DNA of 64,000 bases from Prunus persica (taxonomy: Eukaryota > Streptophyta > Magnoliopsida > Rosales > Rosaceae). Shown here one piece after another: positions 33,860 through 43,100 of the stretch; within the stretch, counting starts at the first letter, position 1, and each line of letters opens with the position of its first letter. The DNA lies in NCBI RefSeq assembly GCF_000346465.2, contig NC_034015.1:2276658-2340657 (forward strand), read 5' to 3'. Position numbers and translations under genes: made by a program. The notes beneath the pieces are model-generated. The model was not told where the DNA came from and did no database searches. It saw only the letters and a program-made list of their open reading frames with translations.

Positions 33860-34609
33860 AATTGCCCTCACTTCATGATGCATTGTAGACATGTGCTTTG
33901 TCACATGTAGGAGGTACAGCTTGAAGTGTTACTTCTTCATGTCTTTCCAATAATTTGGATTGCTTCCAACGTGGAGCTTTGAAAGTTACTCTTTTTTTTT
34001 TTTGGAGAATAATATGAAACTTAATAATATCCAATGAACCCTATTTCCAACGTTGGCTTTTTATTTCCCACGTTGGTTTCCCCCCCCCTTTTTTTTTTTT
34101 TGGGTTGATATTATTAAGCTTAATAATATATAATATTGGTAAGATCTTGTGAAGCAAGATACAAAATCCAATATTTTCCTAAACTAGGAACAAGAAACCC
34201 TAGCACCATTAGGAGCTTTGATGGCTTTTGGCTTCTTTAAATTGCGCTGTACACATGGGTATTTAGATTAACTAAATAGATCAACAAGAACTTCTCTTGT
34301 CAGCAAGAAGGTCCACGAATCTGAGGCTCGCACCATTTTGAATTTTCAATAACCAATGTGGTGAGACTTGGCATTTTTGATTCATCTCTCATATATGTAT
34401 GTGCTTGCTTGCGGCTGTTTGGAGGAAAAGAAGAAACCTGACGTTTCTTTTCTTTTTTGTTTTGTGTGTTTTTTTTATTTGCACAGCCACAAGAATTCGC
34501 CTCTTGGTCTATGAAGAAACTAGTTGGTAAGATTGAAACCATTCTTTGCTTCATCCTGTTCTTGCATCAGCTCTTTTTTTTTCTTTTTTTTTTTGGTTGT
34601 TGTGGAAGC

Positions 34610-35060
34610 AAGATTGGAAGGTGGAAGGGTTGGCCTGCATGTGTTGAGCTTGAAGTTGAGGTAGGGAGGCGCTGAGCTCGAAGGGAGGCATGGGGGCGTC
34701 AGGCTTAGTGAGGTGGCCCTGAGCTATGGTTGGAAGGCGCTGGGCCTTGTGTGTGAAGCAGGCTTGTGCTAGGAGAGGAAGGGCTGGGTCTTGGTGTGAC
34801 GTGGCACATGCCTGGGCTAGTGCTGGAGGCAGGCGCGACATGGGCTCGAAAGGTGGCGCTGGGCCTTGTGCTGGAGCTGGAGGCGCTGGCCTTGGTGTGC
34901 GATATAGGCTCGAGCTAGGAGAGGAGCTGGGCCTTGGTGTGCGACGTGGGCTGCGCAGGAAGAGAAGCTGGGCTGCATGCTGGTTGGAGCTGGCGTTGGG
35001 CTTGCGCTGAAGCATCTGCTGGGCCTTCATCCTGGCTGGGTTGGAAAAGTGGGCATACTG
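34610..35060. repeat. GC-rich imperfect tandem repeats inside the Tat 3' region
   Basis: Units built on 'gctgggccttg(g)tgtg' and 'aggctcgagctaggag' recur with variable spacing through this locally GC-rich block, in sharp contrast to its AT-rich surroundings. The antisense 183-codon frame (34551-35102) is Pro/Ala/Ser-rich repeat translation with no domain, so I do not call it a gene. Confidence 0.6.
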
Positions 35061-35208
35061 GGCTGGCCCCAATTCAGCTCTTTTTTTTTTGCTGCTACAC
35101 ATCTATTACTCTTTCAATTTTTTATTTTTTTAAAATGTATTTTATATGATGATATTTATACATATATATATATATATATATTTTACAATAGGTACTTTGA
35201 AAGAAAGT

Positions 35209-35608
35209 GAAGAACGTGGCCATCCTATACCGTTTGGGTTTGATCCATCTCTCCGACTTGGTGATAACCCGCTCAAACGCTTAGGCTTTACGTAAGTGGA
35301 GGACGAGTGAAGAACGTAGACGTCCTATACCGCTTGGGTTTAATCCATCTCTCCGACTTGGTGATAACCCGCTCAAGCGCTTAGGCTTTACGTAAGTGGA
35401 GGACGAGTGAAGAACGTAGACATCCTATACCGCTTGGGTTTGATCCATCTCTCCGACTTGGTGATAACCCGCTCAAGTGCTGAGGCTTTACGTAAGTGGA
35501 GGACGAGTGAAGAACGTAGACGCCCTATACTGCTTGGATTTGATCCATCTCTCCGACTTGGTGATAACCCGCTCAAGCGCTTAGGCTTTACGTAGGGGAA
35601 GACAAGTG
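35209..35608. repeat. four 100-base tandem repeats upstream of the antisense gene
   Basis: Units start at 35209, 35309, 35409 and 35509, each beginning gaagaacgt and ending in the ggacgagt type. They are nearly identical; unit 4 ends differently (cgtaggggaagacaagt). Units 1-3 each contain cgtaagt, a consensus splice donor (GT at 35292, 35392 and 35492). A 120-base T-rich tract follows. Tandem repeats here are typical of Tat elements. Confidence 0.93.
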
Positions 35609-35847
35609 AAGATTGTTTCTCGAGACATTCCACCTTTACCCCGCTCTTCAAACTTGTACAAGTAAGCTCCTTTTTTTTTGTTTTTTTTTTTGTTTTTTTT
35701 GTTTTTTTTTTGTTTTTTATTTTTTGTTTTTATTTTTTGTTTTTGTTTTTGTTTTTTTGTTTTTGTTTTGTTTTGTTTTGTTTTTTTTAATGTATGAAGT
35801 CACTAGCCTGATACTGAATATTGTTTCATGTTGCTCATCTTATACAG

Positions 35848-38800
35848 ATGGCCTTCTTCAAGTGTTTCAAGAAAGGCACCGTTACTATTCTTGAGGAAGA
35901 AAGTGATAGCTGGGACGAAGGTACCACATTGCTTGTAGGTGCGCCTCTCCTAGCTTCGGAAGTATCTAAGGTGGACAATTATCTTCATATTCCGTCTTGG
36001 TCTCAAGAGGTGTTTTGTCAACTTAGCAGCTTCAAAAAATCCAAATCTACAGATAGGGACCTTCACTCCATTGTTTTACAGTTAAAGTCCTCGCATCATA
36101 CAGAGATTGATTCATTAGGGGTGTTCGAACTTCTTAGCGATCAAATCCATAATGGGGCAGTGAATTGAGGTTCTGTTCTTCCGATGGCTGGTGAATCTAC
36201 ATTTACCGAGTATTACTGGGAATGGCTTGAAGATTTGCTAAGTAGAAATACCCAGGTTCTTAAGAGCGTCGGTCTATATAATGCAGTGTTTGCCTCATTA
36301 TTTAGCTATGATCGACACGCTCCAGTCATTCGAGCCTTCTGCGAGTACTGATGTCCTGCGACAAATACTCTTCATACATCGCAAGGAGAAATGTCTATTT
36401 CCCTTTGGGATCTTCATGAAATCGGCAGTCTCCCTATTACAGGTTGATTTTATGATGAGGTTATTCCAACCACTAAGAGTCTCAACAGGAAGGACCATAA
36501 AGGCGTGTCTTATATCCCACATATTTGTCGCTACTTGTTCTTAGCGTACCACAAAATTTTACGAGACTCCAAAGGAAAATCTGGAGTGAGAATGACTGCT
36601 TGGATAAAGTACTGGTATCGAGGGTCATTCAGGTATAAAAAGTCTTTAAGGAAAACTGTACGGAACAAGTCACAAAAGCCAAAGGAAGACTCTGATCCAT
36701 CTGGTATCATTGCGGCGGCACTGAAACTCACTGAGGAAGAGGAAGGGGTTTTTGAAGATTTGGGTATAGCTGATGAAGACATGGATAGGTCCTACTTGGC
36801 TGCATTCCTTGCTTGCTGGTTGTGCAAATTTGTATTTCCCAAAGACGACGTAACTTTGATCAGACCAGGGGTTTTCAAATTTGCCAGTCGAATGGCGCAC
36901 GGTGTATCATTTAGCCTAGCAGTTCCAGTATTGGCCAGCATTTACAAGGGGCTGAATGATATTTCTAGTGCAGATGATTCAGGAAATTGCACAACTGTTC
37001 TACCTTTCCATTATGTGTATAGGTGGTTGGGTGAATACTTCGACACATATTTTACATCATCTTCTGAGAAGTCCCTTCCCATCATGGCAAGGTTCTCAGG
37101 AAGACTTTCGGCGAAATTTTATGACAATTCGACAGCTCGAGCTTTGTTCCGGACTTGTGGTAAAGTGAAAATGAGTCGTCTAGCAAGAGTGTTTTCAGAA
37201 TGCAAACAACTGACTGATGAAGATCATATTTCTAAAGAAGACTTTGAGTATTTGATATGTCTTCGTTCGGGATTCGTTTCTCTACAACAGGAAAACTACC
37301 GAGTCATCCAATCTTATAGCCCGCACCGGTTCAGTAGACAATTTTGTTATGTACAACATGTGCCAGGAGAACTTAAAGATGACGTCCGGAATGGGACTGT
37401 GCTATCAGTGTACTCACATTGAAAATCATGCTTGAAGATTGGCAGTGCATCTACAATAACCCTACCTACTAAGGACAATATTCGAGAGTTTGAGATTACA
37501 TCCGATTATGTTATTTGGTGGTCGAAGGTGCATCACTTTGAATCGACGAAATCAAAGACAATCTCAACTGTAGGCAAATCGTCGTCACTTTCTCAGCCGA
37601 AATCTCTTAAGTCTCATGGCAATGAAGTTTTAGTTCATGATAAACTCACTCGTGGTAGAGCGCTCCGAGTTCACCCAGAAGTTGAAGGTAGTTCTACTAC
37701 TCGCGCACCTCGAGTTCAACACCCACCTCCAGTTGATGTTCCTCCAACTCGAGTCCCTAATGATAAAGGAGAAACAGAAAGCGTAGCAGATTCTCAAGAA
37801 GATTTCATTCCCCTCGGTCGACGAATTCGCAATTTGAAGCGAGGGCATATAAGTAGCAATGAAGACAGTGAAGTCAACTTTAGGCATAAGAAGACAAGCG
37901 TCGGACCTCTCTATTGTGATTTGGACGCGGCATACCCACTTGATGACATATTTTTTTGTGATGTGCCCGCTGTTTCACAATCGGTTCTAATGAATGAGGT
38001 ATGTATTTTATTTCGCCTTGAGCTTCCTCTTTTCTATACATATATATATTAATTAATTAATTAATTATATATTTTAGGGAGAAGTAGTGCATCATGTCCC
38101 TACTGTGTCTGAGCTTGTACCATTTAATCATTTGCCTGTCGAAGAGGAAGATGATGCTTTGTGCCCGATAAGTGATTCAGGTGTTAGCCTAAGAGGTACA
38201 ATGCCAATCTTTATCACGCTCCGTATTTAGAAATTTTTGATTCTACTTGCTTAACCATTACTCGTAGGTCAATGTAGGTTTGCTTGCACAACAACATTTA
38301 TTAAAGCCGGCTAATTATGCATCCACTTCTGAAATGTCATGTGGGGAGCCCAAATTAGGTGTTGCAGACAAAACCCTTCACAAAGTAATCTCCGTTTTAG
38401 GAAACCAAGTAAAAAGCATAATCTTGAAGGCTTCATTGGAAAGGCTTCCCTCATTCAAAGATGAGCTTAGCAAGTTGATGACTACTCTTGACAATGTAGG
38501 GGCGAAAGTCTCATCTTTACAAGCTATGATCGATGCACTTATGGTGACTGCAGTTGACTATCATTCTGCACACTCTACTTACTCCCAAAAGCTATCTCCC
38601 AAGGCTCAGAGCGATCGTTTAGCCGCAGTTGACTCTTCACTTTCTATTGCCTTGGCTCTGCAACAAGCTGAAGAAGTTCATCAGTCTTCTATACTTCTGT
38701 CTATTCAATCTGCCAATACGCGTATGGAGGAGTTGAAGAGGGAACAAGAACAATTGGAGTTAAGATTGCTTCAACTAAACGGATCACTTTTAGAGAGTGA

Positions 38801-38966
38801 TGCACAACTTTCTTATCATCATGGTGAAGTCACCCGCTTGAGAGAGGATAAGACTGCGGTTGAAGGAGCTCCTGTACTATCAGCTGCAGATGCCGATACT
38901 TTAGATACATTACGAGTTTCCTTTAAGAGACCGCGTAACGGCTTCAAGGATTTGTCTTGGGAATAG
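35848..38966 (+). pseudogene. antisense plant mobile domain (PMD) gene carried by the Tat element, four TGA interruptions
   Basis: Read as three exons (35848-37998, 38078-38195, 38278-38966) with GT-AG introns and matching phases, this would span 985 codons. The frame is interrupted by TGA at 36166, 36349, 36445 and 37420, with no frameshift. The region around 36220-36560 holds motifs of the plant mobile domain (PF10536, aminotransferase-like): a VGLYNAVFASLFSYDRH segment, then TNTLHTSQGEMSISLWDLH, then LPITG. A middle part near 36700-37390 (FLACWLCKFVFP and the LP-HYVYRWLGEYF region) continues it. A basic, Ser/Thr-rich part and a C-terminal coiled coil (ELKREQEQLELRLLQLNG, near 38730) follow. 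The start lies directly after an acceptor-like tatacag, so a 5' UTR intron is likely. PMD function is incompletely known; host members (MAIN, MAIL1) act in silencing and cell division. It converges with pol. Confidence 0.85.
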
Positions 38967-39413
38967 CAAATTCTGTTGTTGTAAACTCTCTTTGCTTTAT
39001 TATATTTCTCTTTGAACTTGTCAAAGTGTTGATGCTTACTAATTAACTTTCATGATGAAATAAAAGCATTTTCTTATTTCATCATTTTTTTGAATGGTTC
39101 GGATTGATGGAAGAAACCCTTTGTTTTTATTTTGATGTGACTGAACTTGGAATTATTTGTCCAAGCTGCCTACATACCCTCGATGAAAAGGGATCAAGTC
39201 ATCATGTAGTTCAAGGGAATTTTTTTTTTGTGTCCTAACTTTTGCTTGAACCGCCCTTTTGGGTTTTCAGTTCAATGGACTTTCTTGTGCTCCAATTTTT
39301 TGCTTAAACCGCCCTTTCGGGTTTTCAATCCAACGAGCCACTTCTTTTCTTTTTTTTTTTGGCGGGTGCCGTACGCAATTTAGGCTCATGCGGGCCAGGA
39401 GCTGGCAGTCACT
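38967..39413. other. convergent spacer between the antisense PMD gene and pol
   Basis: This 447-base spacer within the Tat element holds a short direct duplication, 'ttttgctt(g/a)aaccgccctt(t/c)' with the following 'gggttttca', at about 39240 and 39297. It presumably supplies the 3' ends of both transcripts. No coding sequence is seen. Confidence 0.6.
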
Positions 39414-41993
39414 TCATGCATAGTATCGTTTCAAGAATTTTTCGTTGATAGGGCGAATTCTTAAACCATCCTCCGCTACAATCTTGTAAACGCCACTTGT
39501 GTATACTTCTTGTACTACGTAGGGCCCATCCCATTTCGAAGTAAACTTGCTTTCGGTTTTGTGTGTTGTGATGATAGGTCTACGTAATGCGAGGACGAGA
39601 TCTCCCACCTGAAAAGATCTGGGGTGTACTTTCTTGTTAAAAGCATTTGAAAGCCGAGCTTGATAACACTCTAAGCGTTTTTGCGCTTCGAGTCTCTTTT
39701 CATCTAGTGCTTCTAACTCTTGGGGACGTAACTTCGCATTCTCTTCATCAGTCAATCCCTCTTGTATGGCCATCCTCAATGATTGAAGTTGACTTTCTAG
39801 AGGCAAGACTGCTTCCACGCCATACACGAGTGAGTATGGTGTAGCCTGAGTAGGCGTCCGGTATGTCGTCCGATAAGCCCACAATGCTTCATTTATCATT
39901 TCATGCCAATCTTTCTTGGTTCTTCCAACAACTTTCTTTAACAGGCTGCGAAGAGTTTTGTTGAACGCTTCCACAAGATCGTTGGCTGGGGCATTGTACA
40001 TTGAAGAGTTGCTTTGTTTGAAACCAAAGTCTCCACACAATTTATTCATCAACCGATTCGAGAATGGCTTTCCATTATCTGTGATGATGTAGCGTGGCAC
40101 ACCATACCGATTAATGATGTTTACCTTGATGAAGCTCACTACATTTTCTTTCTTCACTTCCTTTAGAGGCACAACTTCCGCCCATTTTGAGAAGTAGTCT
40201 GTGGCTGCAAGGATGTAAGAATGACCGTCGAAAGATTTAGGTGCTATTGGTCCCACCACATCAAGACCCCACGCATCAAATGGCCATGAAGTAATTGTAG
40301 GATGTAGCGGCTCCGGCAGTTGGTGGATAAAGTTGGCATGGAATTGACATACTTGGCATTTCTTCACATAATCCATGCAATCCTTGACCATAATCGGCCA
40401 ATAATAGCCCATCCTTTTTATTTGGAAATGTAGCTTTGGCCCTGATTGATGTGCTCCACAAATTCCTGAGTGAGCCTCCTCCATTGCTTTGAATGCATCT
40501 TCTTCGTCCAAGCATCTTAGAAATACGCCTTCAAATGAACGACGGTAGAGAATTTCTTTGTAATAAATGAATCGAGGTGCCCGACGTCGTACCTCTGATC
40601 GATGTCTTGAATCATCTGGCAGTTTTCTATGCTCAAGATAATCAATTAAAGGTTGTCTCCAGTCGTCAACGTCAATGGACAGTACCGAGATAACGTTGAC
40701 TCCTTCTTGCGATGTCCCAAGCGTTAATGGAACTACCCAACGTTGGCAAACTGGAAGATTTATTGCTTCATCTTTTGTCAATGCCAATGTAGCGGCAAGG
40801 TTGGCTAAGACATCTGCCATTTGGTTATCTTTTCTTGGCACATGCTCCAGCGTCACAAAATCAAACCTTTCTAGTAATTGCGTGGCTAATTGGTGGTATG
40901 GAATTAGATCATCCTTTCTAACTTCGTAGTGAGTCAACATTTGGTTGATCACTAACATGGAGTCACCATATACTTCTAGGCTCGATATCTTCATCTCGAT
41001 GGCCATTTGTAAGCCCATGATCAAAGCTTGGTATTCTGCAACGTTGTTCGAGCAAAGTTCACTTAAGGAGAATGAATAGGGCAATACGTGTCTCTCGGGT
41101 GATACGAAGACTACGCCAGCCCTCGCCCCGTCTTTACGAGCCGATCCATCAAAGAACATCATCCAAGCAGGAGAAACGTCAGCGAAGAAGACTTGTTGGT
41201 CGGGTAAGTCATCTGAAATTTCCCAGTCTGCTGGAATTGGATGATTGGCTAGGAAGTCTGCAACAGCTTGCCCTTTAACCGCCTTTGCTGTAGTGTAGAT
41301 GATTTCATACTGATTGAGAAGTAACGCCCACTTGGCCAAACGCCCCGTCAAAACTGGTTTTGACATAACGTACCTCACCGGGTCAGCTCGTGCAATTAGA
41401 TGGACCTTGAATGCTTGCATGTAGTGCCTTAACTTTTGGATAGCAAAAACAAGTGCACGACACGTCTTTTCTATAGGCGTGTAGTTTAGTTCGGGACCAG
41501 TAAGCGTTCGGCTTAGATAGTAGAGTGCTTGCTCTTTGTGTGACTCATTCTTTTGGGCTAAAAGGGCTCCAATTGACCTTTCTTGAGCCGCAATATACAA
41601 TTTGAGTTGTTTGCCAGGAATAGGAGCTCCTAACAGTGGTGAACTCGATAGGTACTTCTTTATGCTTTCAAAGGCATTGTGACAAGCTTCATCCCAAACA
41701 AATGGAACATCCTTTTTCATAATGCGACTGAATGGCTGACACCTCCCTGCTAAGTTTGAGATGAAGCGCTGAATAAACGCGAGGCGTCCTTGTAAACTTT
41801 TCAACTCACGTAAATTTCTTGGCTCTGGCATATCTCGGATGGCTTTAATCTTAGTCTGATCTACTTCGATGCCTCGATGTTTAACGATAAAACCAAGGAA
41901 TTTACCTGACATGACGCTGAAAGCACACTTCAAAGGGTTCATCTTGAGTTGGTACTTCCGCAATATGTTAAACACCGTTCTCAAATCTTTCAA
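39414..41993 (-). CDS. Tat pol 3' part: reverse transcriptase end, two RNase H domains, integrase
   Basis: This 859-codon open frame continues pol after an in-frame TAA near 42000. Residues 1-100 are the thumb and connection of reverse transcriptase (MNPLKCAFSV, FLGFIVKHRGIEVD). The first RNase H follows (KLYIAAQERSIGALLAQ to ADFLANHP, about 125-255). A second, acquired RNase H follows (FFDGSARKDGARAGVVFVSP to ADVLANLAA, about 275-405), the feature that marks the Tat lineage. The integrase has the zinc-binding H-H-C-C pattern (HSGICGAHQSGPKLHF, CMDYVKKCQVCQ, about 515-560). Its core carries the D of GLDVVGP, the D of ITDNGKPFS and the E of LVEAFNKTL, then a C-terminal GPY-type tail (WDGPYVVQEV). 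The start codon is nominal because this is the remainder of a polyprotein. Confidence 0.9.
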   Translation of the reverse strand: MKDLRTVFNILRKYQLKMNPLKCAFSVMSGKFLGFIVKHRGIEVDQTKIKAIRDMPEPRNLRELKSLQGRLAFIQRFISNLAGRCQPFSRIMKKDVPFVWDEACHNAFESIKKYLSSSPLLGAPIPGKQLKLYIAAQERSIGALLAQKNESHKEQALYYLSRTLTGPELNYTPIEKTCRALVFAIQKLRHYMQAFKVHLIARADPVRYVMSKPVLTGRLAKWALLLNQYEIIYTTAKAVKGQAVADFLANHPIPADWEISDDLPDQQVFFADVSPAWMMFFDGSARKDGARAGVVFVSPERHVLPYSFSLSELCSNNVAEYQALIMGLQMAIEMKISSLEVYGDSMLVINQMLTHYEVRKDDLIPYHQLATQLLERFDFVTLEHVPRKDNQMADVLANLAATLALTKDEAINLPVCQRWVVPLTLGTSQEGVNVISVLSIDVDDWRQPLIDYLEHRKLPDDSRHRSEVRRRAPRFIYYKEILYRRSFEGVFLRCLDEEDAFKAMEEAHSGICGAHQSGPKLHFQIKRMGYYWPIMVKDCMDYVKKCQVCQFHANFIHQLPEPLHPTITSWPFDAWGLDVVGPIAPKSFDGHSYILAATDYFSKWAEVVPLKEVKKENVVSFIKVNIINRYGVPRYIITDNGKPFSNRLMNKLCGDFGFKQSNSSMYNAPANDLVEAFNKTLRSLLKKVVGRTKKDWHEMINEALWAYRTTYRTPTQATPYSLVYGVEAVLPLESQLQSLRMAIQEGLTDEENAKLRPQELEALDEKRLEAQKRLECYQARLSNAFNKKVHPRSFQVGDLVLALRRPIITTHKTESKFTSKWDGPYVVQEVYTSGVYKIVAEDGLRIRPINEKFLKRYYA

Positions 41994-41999
41994 GTGATC

Positions 42000-43043
42000 T
42001 TATCTTCTTTTTGACTTGATCACCAAGTCATCAACGTAGCACTCGACATTCTTGTGAAGCATGTCACCAAAGATCTTTGCATTGCATGTTGATAGGTTGC
42101 ACTGCATTTTTGAGGCCAAATGGCATCACTTTGTAACAGTAAATTCCTTTTGGAATGCGGAAGGCTGTGAGTTTTTCGTCCTCTGGCGACATTCTTATTT
42201 GATTGTATCCAGATGAACCATCCATGAAAGATAATGCTTCATGACCTGTGGTTGCATCGACCATGAGCTCAATTATGGGCAATGAAAAGTCATCCTTTGG
42301 GCAAGCCTCGTTTAAGTCTCGGAAGTCAACACAAATACGAATTTGTCCAGTGATTTTCTTCTTCATCGGAACAATGTTCGCTATCCACATCGGGTATTTC
42401 ACCTCCTTAATAAATCCGGTGGCGATCAACTTGTCAACTTCGGCTTCGATTTGACTTAGGAGCTCCAGACGGAAGTGACGTTGAATTTGTTTGATTGGAC
42501 GTGTTCCAGGTTTGACTGCTCATCTTTTCTTGGTATGGCCTGGCCAGTTAAGTGAACCTCAACAGGAATAACTTCAGATGCCACGTCTTCATCGATGTAG
42601 AACTTGGCGTCGGCAAAATAGGATTCGGCTTCGGTAAATGGCTTGACATCACCTAGGATTTTCTTCACTCCACCTCTGTAAAATTTGAAACATTGATGTA
42701 AAGTTGAAGGTACTATCCCATTTTCATGTACCCACGACCTTCCTAAGAGAAGATTGTAGGAAGTTTTAGCATCAATCACGTGAAATAAGGTGTTTGACTT
42801 TAAGTCACCTATCACGAGCTCATTTCTGATAATGCCCATGGCTCTTTGCCCTCCTTGATTGAAGCCTTGAATCATGAGACGACTTCGAGACAATTCATCC
42901 ACGGTGATGCCTAACTTTATCATTGTGGATTTAGGCTTTATGTTTACTGCTGAACCTTCATCCACGAGCATGCGACTAAGTTTCTGTTCTCGTACATACC
43001 CGAACACGAAAAGCGGACGGTTGTGTGGTTTGGACCCTAACAA
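42000..43043 (-). pseudogene. Tat protease and reverse transcriptase, disrupted
   Basis: The 5' part (43043-42456) encodes a retropepsin region with VDEGSAVNI at the active-site position, where VDDGS or VDSGS is more usual, and LLGRSWVHENG. After a break near 42456-42430, reverse transcriptase follows in 42429-42064 (RICVDFRDLNEACPKDDF, FMDGSSGYNQIRM, YKVMPFGLKNA). The frame then shifts near 42090. YVDDLVIKS is still readable near 42035, followed by TAA near 42000. The protein cannot be made in one piece. Confidence 0.85.
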
Positions 43044-43100
43044 AAGATCTTCATCGGTGAATGTGATGGAAGCACATGTCGCACAACAGATAACACGGTC

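Noticed and set aside
34551..35102. 183-codon Pro/Ala-rich antisense ORF
   Set aside because: It follows GC-rich imperfect DNA repeats, has no domain and is out of register with the Tat coding regions.
35209..35608. CRISPR-like array from the 100-base repeats
   Set aside because: The units are contiguous with no unique spacers and the DNA is plant nuclear; it is a tandem repeat.
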